Source of the DNA: Caldicellulosiruptor naganoensis
GTDB taxonomy: Bacteria > Bacillota > Thermoanaerobacteria > Caldicellulosiruptorales > Caldicellulosiruptoraceae
Direction: 5' to 3'
Assembly (NCBI RefSeq): GCF_026914285.1
Contig: NZ_CP113864.1
Coordinates: 1,016,001 to 1,080,000 of the forward strand
Length of the DNA: 64,000 bases
The position numbers were made by a program, and so were the translations under genes. Of this stretch, positions 28,322 to 39,077 are shown in pieces; the first letter of the stretch is position 1, and the number at the start of each line of letters is the position of its first letter. The notes beneath the pieces are model-generated. The model did no database searches. It saw only the letters and a program-made list of their open reading frames with translations, and was not told the DNA's origin.

Positions 28322-28954
28322 ATGACAAAGGGTATACTTGGCAAAAAAATAGGTATGACACAGGTTTTCGATGAGACAGGAAAGGTAATACCTGTTACAG
28401 TAATTGAAGCAGGGCCATGTGTGGTTGTTCAGAAAAAGACCGTTGAAAAAGACGGCTACTCTGCTATTCAAGTAGGTTTTGAGGATATAAAGGGAAGCAA
28501 ACTGAACAAGCCTCTTAGAGGTCACTTTGCAAAACATGGAGTAAAACCAAAAAGATATTTAAGAGAATTAAGACTCAAAGATGCAGATAAATATGAAGTT
28601 GGACAAGAGATAAGAGTTGATATCTTTTCACCTGGCGAAAGAGTAGATGTAACTGGTATTTCAAAAGCAAAAGGATTCCAAGGTGTTATCAAAAGACATG
28701 GTCAGCAAAGAGGTCCTATGAGCCATGGTTCTATGTATCACAGGAGAGTTGGTTCAATGGGTTCTAACACATTCCCTGCAAGAACATTCCCAGGGAAAAA
28801 GATGCCTGGTAGAATGGGCGGTAAAAGAGTGACAGTTTTGAACTTGCAGGTTGTAAAGGTTGATCCGGAGAGAAACTTGCTTCTTGTTAAAGGAAGTGTT
28901 CCAGGAAACAAGAATTCACTTTTAATAATCAGAGACTCAGTAAAAAGCAAATAA
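28322..28954 (+). CDS. rplC: 50S ribosomal protein L3
   Basis: 210 residues. Begins [20 protein letters not shown] and has the conserved loop [20 protein letters not shown] that reaches toward the peptidyl-transferase centre. AAGGAGGTG in the end of rpsJ serves its ATG. Confidence 0.97.
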   Translation: MTKGILGKKIGMTQVFDETGKVIPVTVIEAGPCVVVQKKTVEKDGYSAIQVGFEDIKGSKLNKPLRGHFAKHGVKPKRYLRELRLKDADKYEVGQEIRVDIFSPGERVDVTGISKAKGFQGVIKRHGQQRGPMSHGSMYHRRVGSMGSNTFPARTFPGKKMPGRMGGKRVTVLNLQVVKVDPERNLLLVKGSVPGNKNSLLIIRDSVKSK

Positions 28955-28984
28955 GCTTTAAAGTTTTAGGAAGGAGGAAAAAGA

Positions 28985-29611
28985 ATGCCAAAGGTTCCGG
29001 TTTATAATATAGAGGGACAGCAGATTGGTGAGATTGAGCTGAGTGACTCAGTTTTTAATGTTCCAATAAACACCCATGTATTGCACCAAGCTGTTGTTGC
29101 ACACCTTGCAAACAGACGTCAAGGAACATTTGCTGCAAAAACAAGAGGAGAGGTACGTGGTGGTGGCAGAAAACCATGGAGACAAAAAGGAACAGGTAGA
29201 GCAAGACAGGGTTCTATAAGAGCTCCAACATGGAGAAAAGGTGGCGTTGTATTTGCGAAAAAACCAAGAGATTTTTCAATAGACCTTCCAAAGAAAGTAA
29301 GAAGACTTGCTTTAAAATGCGCATTGTCTTCCAAGGTAAAAGAGAACAATCTCATTGTACTTGACAAGTGGGATATGAATCAGTACAGGACAAAAGAAGT
29401 GATAAGAGTTTTGAAAAATTTAGGACTTGAGAATCAGAAAGCATTGATAGTCATTCCTGAAAAGAATGAGTATTTACAAAAGTCAACAAAGAATATTCCA
29501 GAAGTCAAAACACTGCAAGTAGGAAACTTGAACGTGTTTGATATACTAAAATATGACAAGTTCATAATCCTCCAAGACGCCGTAAAGAAAGTAGAGGAGG
29601 TGTACGCATAA
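28985..29611 (+). CDS. rplD: 50S ribosomal protein L4
   Basis: 208 residues with the exit-tunnel loop rich in Arg/Gly ([19 protein letters not shown]). L4 is the autogenous regulator of the S10 operon in Gammaproteobacteria; whether it acts on the attenuator seen here is not known. rplW begins 1 bp after its stop. Confidence 0.97.
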   Translation: MPKVPVYNIEGQQIGEIELSDSVFNVPINTHVLHQAVVAHLANRRQGTFAAKTRGEVRGGGRKPWRQKGTGRARQGSIRAPTWRKGGVVFAKKPRDFSIDLPKKVRRLALKCALSSKVKENNLIVLDKWDMNQYRTKEVIRVLKNLGLENQKALIVIPEKNEYLQKSTKNIPEVKTLQVGNLNVFDILKYDKFIILQDAVKKVEEVYA

Positions 29612-29612
29612 T

Positions 29613-29903
29613 ATGCTACCAGAAGAAATAATCAAAAGGCCAATCATTACCGAAAAGAGCATAAAGATGATTCCACAGAAAAAATACACATTTGAAGTTG
29701 ACAGAAGAGCAAATAAAATTGAGATAAAGAAAGCTGTGGAACAACTATTTGGTGTTGAGGTAGAAAAGGTGTGGACAATGAACGTAAAACCAAAGAGAAA
29801 GAGAGTAGGAAGATTTGAAGGAAGGACAAAGGCTTGGAAAAAAGCCATTGTAAAGCTTAAAGAGAATAGCAAGACAATAGAGTTCTTTGATAGCTTGATA
29901 TAA
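29613..29903 (+). CDS. rplW: 50S ribosomal protein L23
   Basis: 96 residues, with [14 protein letters not shown] start, [20 protein letters not shown] and [15 protein letters not shown]. It sits at the tunnel exit and docks trigger factor and SRP. GAGGAGGTG lies in the end of rplD. Confidence 0.96.
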   Translation: MLPEEIIKRPIITEKSIKMIPQKKYTFEVDRRANKIEIKKAVEQLFGVEVEKVWTMNVKPKRKRVGRFEGRTKAWKKAIVKLKENSKTIEFFDSLI

Positions 29904-29937
29904 CAGAAGCATGAAAGCTAATAAGGAGGGGAAAAAG

Positions 29938-30768
29938 GTGGGTATAATAGTCTACAAGCCTACATCACCAGGCCGCAGAAATGCATCGGTTTTGAATTAC
30001 AAAGAAGTTATTACAAAAACTGAACCTGAAAAGTCGTTGGTGTTCACAGAAAAGAAATGGGCAGGTAGAAACAATCAAGGAAAAATCACTGTTCGACATA
30101 GAGGTGGCGGACATAAAAAGAAAATAAGAATTGTGGACTTTAAGAGAGACAAGGATGGAATCCCTGCAAAGGTTGAGGCTATCGAGTACGACCCGAACAG
30201 AACAGCATTTTTGGCACTTTTGTGCTATGCAGATGGTGAAAGAAGATATATCTTAGCACCAGAGGGTTTAAAAGTAGGAGATACTGTAATGTCAGGTCCT
30301 AATGCTGATATCAAGGTTGGTAATGCATTGCCGCTCAAATATATCCCTGTTGGTACAATGATACACAATATTGAGCTATATCCAGGAAGAGGCGGTCAGC
30401 TTGCAAAAAGTGCTGGAGCAGTTGCTCAACTCATGGCAAAGGAAGGGAAATATGCTCTTATTAGACTTCCATCTGGTGAGCTGAGGTATGTAAGCCAAGA
30501 GTGTAGAGCTACCATAGGTCAGGTTGGAAACTTAGACCATGAGAATGTCAGATTAGGAAAAGCTGGACGTAAAAGATGGATGGGTATCAGACCGACAGTT
30601 AGAGGTTCTGCAATGAACCCTGTTGACCATCCACATGGTGGTGGTGAAGGTAAAGCACCAATTGGACGTCCAGGACCGCTAACACCATGGGGCAAGCCTA
30701 CACTTGGTTACAAGACAAGAAAGAAAAACAAACCATCAGACAAGTTTATTGTCAAGAGAAGAAAGTAG
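29938..30768 (+). CDS. rplB: 50S ribosomal protein L2
   Basis: 276 residues, the usual length, when started at GTG 29938 (reads [16 protein letters not shown]). An ATG at 29911 is in frame, but AAGGAGGGG at 29922-29930 supports the GTG. The C-terminus has the conserved [19 protein letters not shown] loop near the peptidyl-transferase centre. Confidence 0.96.
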   Translation: MGIIVYKPTSPGRRNASVLNYKEVITKTEPEKSLVFTEKKWAGRNNQGKITVRHRGGGHKKKIRIVDFKRDKDGIPAKVEAIEYDPNRTAFLALLCYADGERRYILAPEGLKVGDTVMSGPNADIKVGNALPLKYIPVGTMIHNIELYPGRGGQLAKSAGAVAQLMAKEGKYALIRLPSGELRYVSQECRATIGQVGNLDHENVRLGKAGRKRWMGIRPTVRGSAMNPVDHPHGGGEGKAPIGRPGPLTPWGKPTLGYKTRKKNKPSDKFIVKRRK

Positions 30769-30813
30769 TTTTAATATAAAGCATCATTTTGAAACTTAGG
30801 GGAGGGATAAAGC

Positions 30814-31098
30814 GTGGGTAGATCTTTAAAGAAAGGTCCTTATTGTGACCCCAAACTATTAAAGAAGATCGAGAAACTGAATCAGAACAATGAGAAGAAG
30901 GTTATCAAGACATGGTCTCGAAGGTCAACAATTTTGCCTCAGATGGTAGGTCATACAATTGCTGTGTACGACGGTAGAAAGCATGTACCAGTGTATATAA
31001 CAGAAGAGATGGTTGGGCATAAACTTGGTGAGTTTGCTCCTACAAGAACCTTCAGAGGGCACGGTCATCACACGGAAAGATCAACTGCATTGAAGTAA
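30814..31098 (+). CDS. rpsS: 30S ribosomal protein S19
   Basis: 94 residues from a GTG start, [18 protein letters not shown] and [16 protein letters not shown]. Preceded by GGGGAGGG. Confidence 0.97.
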   Translation: MGRSLKKGPYCDPKLLKKIEKLNQNNEKKVIKTWSRRSTILPQMVGHTIAVYDGRKHVPVYITEEMVGHKLGEFAPTRTFRGHGHHTERSTALK

Positions 31099-31150
31099 AC
31101 ATGTAAAATGCGGAAAATTGGGTTCAATTGTTAGAAGGGAGGAGAAGTGT

Positions 31151-31519
31151 GTGGAGAAGGCAGTAAACACAAATACTGAAGTAAAGAAGGCAACTGCTAC
31201 CTTGCGCTATGCAAGGATATCTCCAAGGAAAGTTAGAATAGTAATTGACCTTATCAGAAATAAACCCGTTCAAGAGGCTTTGAATATATTAAAATTCATA
31301 CCAAAAAGAGGTGCAAGATTTGTAGAAAAGCTCTTGAAATCGGCAATTGCCAATGCAGAAAACAATCACAATATGAATGTTGAGAAACTTTATATAGCAG
31401 AGATTTACGCAAATGGCGGACCAATGCTCAAGAGAATAAGACCAAGAGCGCAAGGAAGAGCATTCTTAATTAGAAAGAGAACAAGCCATATTACAGTTGT
31501 ACTCAAAGAAAGAGAGTAA
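31151..31519 (+). CDS. rplV: 50S ribosomal protein L22
   Basis: 122 residues. The frame is open upstream to 31118, but GGGAGG at 31138-31143 points to GTG 31151. Core motifs are YARISPRKVRIVIDLIRNK and the tunnel-lining hairpin GPMLKRIRPRAQGRA. Confidence 0.95.
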   Translation: MEKAVNTNTEVKKATATLRYARISPRKVRIVIDLIRNKPVQEALNILKFIPKRGARFVEKLLKSAIANAENNHNMNVEKLYIAEIYANGGPMLKRIRPRAQGRAFLIRKRTSHITVVLKERE

Positions 31520-31541
31520 CTTTTAATAAGGAGGGAAATAA

Positions 31542-32210
31542 ATGGGTCAAAAGGTTCATCCAAAGGGGTTTAGGCTTGGGATTATCAAGGATTGGGATTC
31601 AAGATGGTTTGCTACTGATAAAGATTTTGACAAATATGTAATCGAAGACTATAAAATCAGACGTCATATTAAAGAAAAGCTTTATAGTGCCGGGATTTCA
31701 AGAATTGAGATAGAAAGAGCTGCGAAGAGAGTAAAGGTTATAATTCACACAGCAAAACCAGGTATTGTAATAGGAAGAGCAGGTTCTGGTGTTGAGGCTT
31801 TGAGAAAAGAGCTTGAAAAGATTACAGGTGGGAAAACAATCTCACTTGATATAAAAGAGATAAAGGTACCAGAGCTTGATGCACAGCTTGTTGCAGAAAA
31901 TATTGCTGCTCAGCTTGAAAAGAGAGTTTCATTTAGAAAAGCTATGAAACAGGCAATAGCAAGAGCACTGAAAAGCGGTGCAAAAGGCATCAAAACAATG
32001 GTATCTGGACGACTTGGCGGCGCTGAGATTGCAAGGACTGAGTGGTACAAAGAAGGAAGAATTCCTCTTCAGACCATAAGAGCAGACATTGACTATGGAT
32101 TTGCAGAAGCTCACACCACTTATGGAAGAATTGGTGTGAAGACTTGGATATACAAAGGCGATGTATTGCCACAAAAAGGAGCAGGTGTTGAAAAAGGAGG
32201 AGATAAATAA
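31542..32210 (+). CDS. rpsC: 30S ribosomal protein S3
   Basis: 222 residues. KH domain with [18 protein letters not shown]-terminal [17 protein letters not shown]. Forms part of the mRNA entry channel. Its stop overlaps the rplP start region. Confidence 0.97.
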   Translation: MGQKVHPKGFRLGIIKDWDSRWFATDKDFDKYVIEDYKIRRHIKEKLYSAGISRIEIERAAKRVKVIIHTAKPGIVIGRAGSGVEALRKELEKITGGKTISLDIKEIKVPELDAQLVAENIAAQLEKRVSFRKAMKQAIARALKSGAKGIKTMVSGRLGGAEIARTEWYKEGRIPLQTIRADIDYGFAEAHTTYGRIGVKTWIYKGDVLPQKGAGVEKGGDK

Positions 32211-32653
32211 TGCTTATGCCAAAACGAGTTAAATGGAGAAAACACCAAAGAGGTAGAATGAAAGGAAAAGCAACAAGAGGTAACTTTGTTGCATATGGCG
32301 ATTACGGTATTATGGCACTTGAGCCAGGTTGGATTACAAGCAACCAAATTGAAGCAGCCAGAGTGGCTATTGCAAGGCATATAAAAAGAGGCGGCAAGGT
32401 TTGGATAAAGATATTCCCTGACAAGCCTGTTACGAGAAAACCTGCTGAGACACGTATGGGTTCTGGTAAAGGTTCACCTGAATACTGGGTTGCAGTAGTA
32501 AAACCAGGAAGAGTTATGTTTGAAGTTGGCGGTGTTGATGAAGAGGTTGCAAAAGAGGCTTTGAGGCTTGCTATTCACAAGCTACCAATAAAGTGTAAGA
32601 TAGTTTCAAGACAAGATGTAGAAATGGGTGGTGAGGCAAATGAAGGCGTCTAA
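32210..32653 (+). CDS. rplP: 50S ribosomal protein L16
   Basis: 147 residues beginning [18 protein letters not shown], with [20 protein letters not shown] and [16 protein letters not shown]. Starts on the last base of the rpsC stop (TAATG) and overlaps rpmC by 14 bp, so translation of the three is coupled. Confidence 0.97.
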   Translation: MLMPKRVKWRKHQRGRMKGKATRGNFVAYGDYGIMALEPGWITSNQIEAARVAIARHIKRGGKVWIKIFPDKPVTRKPAETRMGSGKGSPEYWVAVVKPGRVMFEVGGVDEEVAKEALRLAIHKLPIKCKIVSRQDVEMGGEANEGV

Positions 32654-32858
32654 ACTTCGTGAAATGACAACTCCAGAGCTTCATAATGAATTGAAGAAGT
32701 TAAAAAGTGAACTTTTTAACTTGAGATTTCAGCTGGCAACAAACCAACTTGAAAATCCAATGAGAATTAGAGAGGTTAAGAGAACCATCGCAAGAATAAA
32801 AACTATCTTAAGAGAAAGAGAGCTTGAACAAGAAAGAGCAAATAAAAATGCAAAATAA
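32640..32858 (+). CDS. rpmC: 50S ribosomal protein L29
   Basis: 72-residue helical hairpin: [20 protein letters not shown] and [22 protein letters not shown] 32640 chosen over GTG 32628 because GTGAGG lies just upstream; it overlaps the end of rplP. Confidence 0.95.
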   Translation: MKASKLREMTTPELHNELKKLKSELFNLRFQLATNQLENPMRIREVKRTIARIKTILRERELEQERANKNAK

Positions 32859-32883
32859 AGCAGATTTTAAGGAGGGAATTTAA

Positions 32884-33144
32884 GTGGAGCAAAAAAGAGG
32901 TACAAGAAAAACAAGAATTGGTGTTGTTGTAAGCGATAAAATGGATAAAACTGTTGTAGTTGCAGTAGAAACCTTAGTTCAGCACCCTCTTTACAAAAAG
33001 ACCATAAAGAGGACAACCAAATTTAAAGCTCATGATGAGAACAATGAGTGCAGAGTTGGTGATAAAGTTTTGATAATGGAAACAAGGCCACTTTCTAAAG
33101 AAAAGAGATGGAGAGTTGTACAGATATTAGAAAGAGCAAAATAA
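32884..33144 (+). CDS. rpsQ: 30S ribosomal protein S17
   Basis: 86 residues from GTG. OB-fold with [17 protein letters not shown] and [26 protein letters not shown] precedes the start. Confidence 0.96.
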   Translation: MEQKRGTRKTRIGVVVSDKMDKTVVVAVETLVQHPLYKKTIKRTTKFKAHDENNECRVGDKVLIMETRPLSKEKRWRVVQILERAK

Positions 33145-33184
33145 TGAAAAAACCTAAGGTTTTAAAAGGAGGGGGACGGAAAAG

Positions 33185-33553
33185 ATGATTCAACCGCAAT
33201 CAAGGTTAAAAGTTGCAGATAACACTGGAGCAAAAGAGGTTATGTGTATAAGAGTCCTTGGTGGTTCAAATAAGAAATTTGCTAACATTGGCGATATAAT
33301 AGTTTGTTCTGTTAAAGATGCAACACCAGGTGGCGTTGTTAAAAAAGGTGATGTTGTAAAAGCAGTAATTGTCAGAACAAGAAAAGGAATCAGAAGAGAA
33401 GATGGGACATATATCAGATTTGATGATAACGCAGCAGTTTTGATAAGAGAAGACAAAACACCAAGAGGTACACGTATATTTGGACCTGTTGCAAGAGAAC
33501 TCAGAGACAAAGATTTTATGAAAATTGTGTCTCTTGCACCCGAAGTTCTATAA
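33185..33553 (+). CDS. rplN: 50S ribosomal protein L14
   Basis: 122 residues, [20 protein letters not shown] at the start and [20 protein letters not shown] near the end. Preceded by GGAGGGGG. Confidence 0.97.
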   Translation: MIQPQSRLKVADNTGAKEVMCIRVLGGSNKKFANIGDIIVCSVKDATPGGVVKKGDVVKAVIVRTRKGIRREDGTYIRFDDNAAVLIREDKTPRGTRIFGPVARELRDKDFMKIVSLAPEVL

Positions 33554-33578
33554 GCTTTTGATTGAAGGAGGGGAAACT

Positions 33579-33911
33579 ATGCCAAATAAAGTTCATGTAA
33601 AAAAAGGAGATACAGTAGTGGTAATCTCTGGTAAGTACAAAGGGAAGCAAGGCAAGGTCTTAACTGTCTTGCCAAAAGATAGGAAAGTAGTTGTTGAAGG
33701 TGTTAATATTGTAAAGAAACACGTAAAGCCAAATTCTAAGATGCCGCAAGGAGGTATAATCACTAAAGAAGCACCAATTTGGGCATGTAAGGTAATGCTT
33801 GTATGTCCAAAGTGTAACAGGCCAACACGAATAGGTCACAGGTTTATCCAAGAGGGAGATGAGGAGAAGAAAGTAAGGACCTGCAAAAAATGCGGTGAGA
33901 TTATAGATTAA
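33579..33911 (+). CDS. rplX: 50S ribosomal protein L24 with zinc ribbon
   Basis: 110 residues. N-terminal KOW motif [20 protein letters not shown]; the C-terminal half has CPKC and CKKC pairs that look like an intact four-Cys zinc ribbon, present in only some bacterial L24 proteins. The frame is open upstream into rplN, but GGAGGGG and ATG 33579 are clear. Confidence 0.96.
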   Translation: MPNKVHVKKGDTVVVISGKYKGKQGKVLTVLPKDRKVVVEGVNIVKKHVKPNSKMPQGGIITKEAPIWACKVMLVCPKCNRPTRIGHRFIQEGDEEKKVRTCKKCGEIID

Positions 33912-33939
33912 TTGCCAAAGTGAGGGGAGGTAAAATTTT

Positions 33940-34482
33940 ATGGCACCAAGGCTGAAAGAGAAGTACTTCAAGGAAGTTATTCCTGCAATGATGCAGAAGT
34001 TTGGTTATAAAAACGTTATGCAAGTACCAAGGCTTGGCAAGATTGTAATAAACATTGGACTTGGCGAAGCTAAAGACAATCCAAAGGCATTAGAAGCAGC
34101 AATGAACGACTTGATGGCGATTACAGGTCAAAAACCAGTTGTCACAAAAGCAAAGAAGTCCATTGCAAACTTTAAACTCAGAAAAGGAATGCCAATAGGT
34201 TGCATGGTGACATTGCGAGGAGATAGAATGTATGAGTTTTTGGATAAAATGATAAACCTTGCGCTGCCAAGGGTAAGAGACTTCAGGGGTGTTTCTGACA
34301 AATCTTTTGATGGAAGAGGAAATTATACAATTGGTTTCAAAGAACAGGTTGTATTTCCAGAGATTGATTATGACAAAGTAGATAAGATTAGAGGTCTTGA
34401 AGTTACGATTGTCACTTCTGCAAAGACTGATGAAGAAGCAAAAGAGCTCTTGAGACTTTTAGGTATGCCATTTGCAAGCTAA
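33940..34482 (+). CDS. rplE: 50S ribosomal protein L5
   Basis: 180 residues. [37 protein letters not shown], and [20 protein letters not shown]. Binds 5S rRNA and contacts the P-site tRNA. Confidence 0.97.
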   Translation: MAPRLKEKYFKEVIPAMMQKFGYKNVMQVPRLGKIVINIGLGEAKDNPKALEAAMNDLMAITGQKPVVTKAKKSIANFKLRKGMPIGCMVTLRGDRMYEFLDKMINLALPRVRDFRGVSDKSFDGRGNYTIGFKEQVVFPEIDYDKVDKIRGLEVTIVTSAKTDEEAKELLRLLGMPFAS

Positions 34483-34506
34483 TTTAAAAAGTAAGGAGGG
34501 TAATTG

Positions 34507-34692
34507 ATGGCAAGGAAAGCTTTGATTGTAAAGCAGCAGAAACCGCAAAAATTTTCAACAAGATACTACAATAGATGCAAAATTTGCGGAAGACCGAGAG
34601 CGTATTTAAGAAAGTTTGGGGTTTGCAGACTTTGTTTTAGAAAGCTTGCGCATAATGGAGAGATACCGGGTGTTAAGAAAGCGAGCTGGTAA
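34507..34692 (+). CDS. rpsZ: 30S ribosomal protein S14, zinc-binding (type Z)
   Basis: 61 residues, the short zinc form with [23 protein letters not shown] 34507 follows TAAGGAGGG; an in-frame TTG sits one codon earlier. Confidence 0.96.
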   Translation: MARKALIVKQQKPQKFSTRYYNRCKICGRPRAYLRKFGVCRLCFRKLAHNGEIPGVKKASW

Positions 34693-34718
34693 TTTTTAAT
34701 TCGAAAGGAGGTAATAAA

Positions 34719-35117
34719 ATGTATGTAATAGATCCGATTGCAGATATGCTCACACGTATCAGAAATGCAAATAATGCTCGCCACGAATATGTAGACATTC
34801 CAGCTTCAAAGATGAAGAAGGCTATTGCACAAATCTTACTGGAAGAAGGTTTTATAAAAGAATACGAGATTATTGATGATGGCAAGAATGGGATTATAAG
34901 AATAAAACTAAAATATGGTCCAAATAAAGAAAGAGCAATTACAGGTCTTAAGAGAATTTCAAAACCAGGACGAAGAGTTTATGCAGGTAAAGATGAACTT
35001 CCAAGAGTTTTAGGTGGACTTGGAATAGCTATTATCTCAACATCTAAGGGTATAATGACAGATAAGAAAGCAAGAAAAGAAGGAGTTGGCGGAGAAGTAC
35101 TCTGCTATGTCTGGTAA
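34719..35117 (+). CDS. rpsH: 30S ribosomal protein S8
   Basis: 132 residues. [19 protein letters not shown] at the start and [20 protein letters not shown] at the end. AAAGGAGGT precedes the ATG. S8 is the repressor of the spc operon in E. coli; no such site was sought here. Confidence 0.97.
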   Translation: MYVIDPIADMLTRIRNANNARHEYVDIPASKMKKAIAQILLEEGFIKEYEIIDDGKNGIIRIKLKYGPNKERAITGLKRISKPGRRVYAGKDELPRVLGGLGIAIISTSKGIMTDKKARKEGVGGEVLCYVW

Positions 35118-35147
35118 ATAAGATTTATTTTTGTTGGAGGTGAAATG

Positions 35148-35696
35148 ATGTCAAGAATAGGCAAAAAACCTATTGATATACCAAACGGTGTAGAAGTTAA
35201 AATAGATGGCAATGTCATCACAGTAAAAGGACCAAAAGGTAGCTTGACAAAAGAGATTCATCCTGAGATGATAGTTAAGATAGAAAATAATCAGATTTTG
35301 GTACAAAGGCCTTCTGATGAAAGATTTCATAAGGCACTTCATGGTCTTACAAGGACACTTATCGCGAACATGGTTGAAGGCGTTACAAAAGGGTATGAAA
35401 AGGAATTAGAAATTGTCGGAATAGGATATAGGGCACAAAAACAAGGCAAGAAACTTATTTTAAACGTAGGATATTCTCATCCTGTAGAAATCGAAGAGCC
35501 GCCAGGAATTACTATTGAAGTACCCGATCAAAACAGAATAATTGTAAAAGGAATTGATAAACAACAGGTAGGCAACTTCGCTGCAACCATAAGAAAAGTT
35601 CGCGAACCTGATCCATACCTTGGTAAAGGTATCAAATACGCAGATGAAGTTTTGAGACTCAAAGAAGGAAAAGCCGGTAAAGGCGGTAAGAAATAG
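35148..35696 (+). CDS. rplF: 50S ribosomal protein L6
   Basis: 182 residues, [20 protein letters not shown] and [14 protein letters not shown]. Two ATG codons in tandem (35145, 35148); spacing from GGAGGTG favours the second. Confidence 0.96.
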   Translation: MSRIGKKPIDIPNGVEVKIDGNVITVKGPKGSLTKEIHPEMIVKIENNQILVQRPSDERFHKALHGLTRTLIANMVEGVTKGYEKELEIVGIGYRAQKQGKKLILNVGYSHPVEIEEPPGITIEVPDQNRIIVKGIDKQQVGNFAATIRKVREPDPYLGKGIKYADEVLRLKEGKAGKGGKK

Positions 35697-35712
35697 AGGG
35701 GAGTGATTGGGC

Positions 35713-36081
35713 TTGTATAAAAAAGTGAATCGTAATGAAAAAAGATTGATACGTCACAAGAGAATTAGAAAAAAAGTGTTTGGCACGGCTGAAAGACCAC
35801 GTCTTTGTGTCTACAAAAGTTTGAAATATATATATGCCCAGATAATTGATGACGAAAAAGGTCATACATTGGTTGCAGCTTCATCACTTGAGCCCGAAAT
35901 TAAGTCAAGACTTTCCTCTACAAAATCTATTGAGGCTGCTCAGTATGTGGGAAAAGTTATTGCTGAAAGGGCAAAAGAGAAGGGAATAACAAAAGTTGTA
36001 TTTGACAGAGGCGGATATCCATATCATGGCAGAGTAAAAGCATTGGCTGACGCTGCAAGAGAAGCCGGTCTTGAGTTTTAA
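35713..36081 (+). CDS. rplR: 50S ribosomal protein L18
   Basis: 122 residues from TTG 35713 (reads [20 protein letters not shown]). A TTG at 35707 is also in frame but abuts GGGGAGTGA with no spacing. C-terminal [20 protein letters not shown]. Binds 5S rRNA. Confidence 0.93.
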   Translation: MYKKVNRNEKRLIRHKRIRKKVFGTAERPRLCVYKSLKYIYAQIIDDEKGHTLVAASSLEPEIKSRLSSTKSIEAAQYVGKVIAERAKEKGITKVVFDRGGYPYHGRVKALADAAREAGLEF

Positions 36082-36101
36082 TTTTAAAGGAGGGGTAGAG
36101 C

Positions 36102-36608
36102 TTGGCGCAAAAAAGAATTGATCCAACAGGGTTAAACTTAAAAGAAAGAGTTGTTAATATAAACAGGGTTGCGAAGGTTGTAAAGGGAGGAAAGAGACTT
36201 AAATTTTCTGCTATTGTTGTTGTTGGAGACGAGAACGGTCATGTTGGTGCAGGACATGGCAAGGCAGCTGAAATACCTGATGCCATAAGAAAGGCTATTG
36301 AAGATGCGAAAAAACATCTTATTGAAGTGCCAATTGTTGGCACAACAATACCACATGAGGCAATTGGCGATTTTGGTGCATCGAAAGTATTGATTAAACC
36401 TGCTCCGGAAGGTACTGGAGTTATTGCAGGTGGCGCTGTGAGAGCTGTTTGTGAGCTTGCAGGTATTAAAGATATAAGAACAAAAAGCCTTGGTTCTAAC
36501 AATCCAGTAAATGTTGTACATGCTACAATAGAGGCTTTAAAGCAGCTCAAAAGACCTGAAGAGGTTGCAAGACTTAGAGGAAAGACCCTGGAAGAGATAC
36601 TCAAATAA
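36102..36608 (+). CDS. rpsE: 30S ribosomal protein S5
   Basis: 168 residues from [23 protein letters not shown] and the conserved [17 protein letters not shown]. In most bacteria rpmD (L30) follows; here rplO starts only 18 bp later and no L30 frame exists between them. Confidence 0.97.
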   Translation: MAQKRIDPTGLNLKERVVNINRVAKVVKGGKRLKFSAIVVVGDENGHVGAGHGKAAEIPDAIRKAIEDAKKHLIEVPIVGTTIPHEAIGDFGASKVLIKPAPEGTGVIAGGAVRAVCELAGIKDIRTKSLGSNNPVNVVHATIEALKQLKRPEEVARLRGKTLEEILK

Positions 36609-36626
36609 AAAGGAGGGCAAGTATGA

Positions 36627-37070
36627 ATGAAACTTTATGAGTTAAGACCTGCTCCAGGTTCTAAGAAAAAGCCAAAGAGAGTTGGAAGAGGCGAAAGTTC
36701 TGGTCATGGTAAGACATCGACAAGAGGTCATAAAGGTCAATGGGCTCGTTCTGGTGGTGGTGTAAGACCAGGGTTTGAAGGCGGTCAGATGCCACTTACC
36801 AGAAGAATTCCGAAAAGGGGCTTTAAAAATAGAAATAAAAAAGTGTATACTGAAGTTAATGTAGAAAAACTTGAAAGATTTGATAACGACACAGTGATTA
36901 CTCCTGAGCTTCTACTCAAAGAAGGAGTTATTAGCAAGATAGAGAAGGACGGAGTGAAGGTACTGGGTAGAGGAGAGCTTACAAAGAGGTTGATTGTAAG
37001 GGTGCAGAAGGTATCAGAGGGTGCGAGGAAGAAGATAGAAGCAGCTGGAGGAAAGGTTGAGGTGATTTAA
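36627..37070 (+). CDS. rplO: 50S ribosomal protein L15
   Basis: 147 residues, [20 protein letters not shown] and the [19 protein letters not shown]ly/Arg-rich segment. The start is ATG 36627; the ATG at 36623 is out of frame and closes after five codons. GGAGGG precedes it. secY follows after 1 bp. Confidence 0.96.
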   Translation: MKLYELRPAPGSKKKPKRVGRGESSGHGKTSTRGHKGQWARSGGGVRPGFEGGQMPLTRRIPKRGFKNRNKKVYTEVNVEKLERFDNDTVITPELLLKEGVISKIEKDGVKVLGRGELTKRLIVRVQKVSEGARKKIEAAGGKVEVI

Positions 37071-37071
37071 A

Positions 37072-38379
37072 GTGTTTGAAACAGTAAAGAACGCATGGAG
37101 ATTACCTGACCTGAGAAGGAAAATCTTCTTTACACTCTTTATGATACTCATTTTCAGACTGGGGGCTTTCATCCCAGTCCCCTATATAGATAGGGATGCT
37201 TTGGCAAAAGTTATAAACGACCTTACAATGCTTGGATTTTTTGACGTTGTTGCTGGTGGAACATTTAAAAATATGAGTATATTTGCAATGAGCGTAACAC
37301 CATATATTAACTCTTCAATTATAATGCAGCTTTTGACAATTGCTATACCGGCTTTAGAAGAGCTTGCAAAACAAGGCGAAGAGGGTAGGAAAAAACTTGC
37401 TGAATGGACCAGATATGGTACAGCGATTTTGGCATTTTTACAAGCAGTTGGTATCTATTTTGGACTAAAGAATGCAACAGGTTTAACAGGTGGTGTGCCT
37501 GTTATAACAACACAAGGTCAAGGATTTTTAGGATTTATAACAATCACCTTTGCCTTGACAGCAGGTACAGTGTTTTTGATGTGGATCGGTGAGCAGATAA
37601 CAGAAAATGGTATTGGTAATGGTATTTCACTTTTGATTTTTGCTGGAATTATTTCAAGAATTCCAGACGGTGCAGTTTCTCTGTGGAACTATGTAGCAAA
37701 ATTAAACGAATTTTCATTAACAAGTATTGTGGGTGTAATTTTATTCTTGATAATGGCGTTGGCAATAATAGTTTTCATAATTGTCATCCAAGAAGGCGAG
37801 AGAAGAATTCCTGTTCAATATGCAAAGAGAATAGTTGGAAGAAGAGTATATGGCGGTCAGAGTACACATATTCCTATTAAAGTAAACATTGCAGGAGTTA
37901 TTCCTATTATCTTTGCGATATCACTTGTTATGTTACCAACCACAATAGCTCAGTTTTTCCCGAACTCTGGATTTTACAAGTTTGTAAAAACGTATTTTTC
38001 TTCTGGGTCGTTTTGGTATACGTTTTTCTATGCTTTGTTCATAATAGGTTTTACTTACTTCTATACAGCAATAGTTTTTAACCCTGTTGAGATAGCAAAT
38101 AACTTGAAAAATTACGGAGGATTTATTCCTGGTATTAGACCAGGAAAGCCCACAGTTGATTTTATTACACGTGTGCTTTCTAAAGTCACTTTTGCAGGAG
38201 CACTGTTCTTAGCATTCATAGCTATCTTGCCAACCTTAGTTGGACTTATGTTTAGACATCAGCTTAACATCTACTTTGGTGGAACAAGCTTGCTGATTGT
38301 TGTAGGGGTTGCGCTGGAGACAATAAGGCAAATGGAAGCTCAAATGCTTATGAGACATTACAAAGGTTTTTTGAGCTAA
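37072..38379 (+). CDS. secY: Preprotein translocase channel subunit SecY
   Basis: 435-residue ten-helix membrane protein forming the Sec channel. Starts at GTG with GAGGTG upstream in rplO. Visible are the plug/helix-2 segment GGTFKNMSIFAMSVTPYINS, the cytosolic loop QEGERRIPVQYAKRI that contacts SecA/ribosome, and IRPGKPTVDFI. Confidence 0.96.
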   Translation: MFETVKNAWRLPDLRRKIFFTLFMILIFRLGAFIPVPYIDRDALAKVINDLTMLGFFDVVAGGTFKNMSIFAMSVTPYINSSIIMQLLTIAIPALEELAKQGEEGRKKLAEWTRYGTAILAFLQAVGIYFGLKNATGLTGGVPVITTQGQGFLGFITITFALTAGTVFLMWIGEQITENGIGNGISLLIFAGIISRIPDGAVSLWNYVAKLNEFSLTSIVGVILFLIMALAIIVFIIVIQEGERRIPVQYAKRIVGRRVYGGQSTHIPIKVNIAGVIPIIFAISLVMLPTTIAQFFPNSGFYKFVKTYFSSGSFWYTFFYALFIIGFTYFYTAIVFNPVEIANNLKNYGGFIPGIRPGKPTVDFITRVLSKVTFAGALFLAFIAILPTLVGLMFRHQLNIYFGGTSLLIVVGVALETIRQMEAQMLMRHYKGFLS

Positions 38380-38412
38380 GAGATGATCAAATTGAAACGT
38401 GGAGGTATAAAG

Positions 38413-39060
38413 ATGAGACTCATTATTTTGGGAGCGCCAGGTGCTGGGAAGGGCACACAAGCAGAATATCTTAGTAACAGATTTGGTATTCCTCATATAT
38501 CGACAGGGGATATTTTAAGAGAGAATGTAAAAAACCAAACAGAACTTGGTAAGAAAGCAAAAGAATACATGGACAAAGGACTTTTAGTGCCAGATGAAAT
38601 AGTAATTGAAATTGTCAAAGATAGACTTATGCAGGATGATTGCAAAAATGGGTTTTTGCTTGATGGATTTCCGAGGACAATTGCTCAAGCTGAAGCCTTA
38701 GAAAAGGTTTTAGCTGAACTTGGGCAAAAGATTGACAAGGTTTTAAATATTGAGGTACCTGATGAAAAGATCTTAGAGAGAATGTCAGGAAGAAGAATCT
38801 GTAAAAGTTGTAGTGCAAGCTTCCATATAATCTACAGACCGCCTCAGAAAGAAGGCATTTGTGATGTATGTGGTGGTGAACTCTATCAGAGAGAGGACGA
38901 CAAAGAGGAGACTGTAAGAAAGCGTTTAGAGGTTTACCATGCACAAACTCAGCCTTTAATAGAATACTATAAAAATAAGGGTCTGCTTGTAACAGCTGTA
39001 GGTCAAGAAGAAATTGCTGATACTACCAAAGAAGTGCTAAAAGCCCTTGGGATTGAATAA
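38413..39060 (+). CDS. adk: Adenylate kinase
   Basis: 215 residues. P-loop [14 protein letters not shown]-binding [13 protein letters not shown], and a long LID with four-Cys zinc site ([16 protein letters not shown]) typical of Gram-positive enzymes. The frame is open from 38383, but GGAGG before ATG 38413 fixes the start. Confidence 0.96.
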   Translation: MRLIILGAPGAGKGTQAEYLSNRFGIPHISTGDILRENVKNQTELGKKAKEYMDKGLLVPDEIVIEIVKDRLMQDDCKNGFLLDGFPRTIAQAEALEKVLAELGQKIDKVLNIEVPDEKILERMSGRRICKSCSASFHIIYRPPQKEGICDVCGGELYQREDDKEETVRKRLEVYHAQTQPLIEYYKNKGLLVTAVGQEEIADTTKEVLKALGIE

Positions 39061-39077
39061 GGAGCAGGGAATAGGAA

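Noticed and set aside
36138..36604. Long antisense frames opposite rpsE, rpsK and rpoA
   Set aside because: Codon-bias shadows of strongly expressed ribosomal genes, with no RBS or recognisable product.
36623..36640. Five-codon ATG frame overlapping the rplO start
   Set aside because: Too short to support as a gene; probably chance, since the next ATG in frame fits L15.
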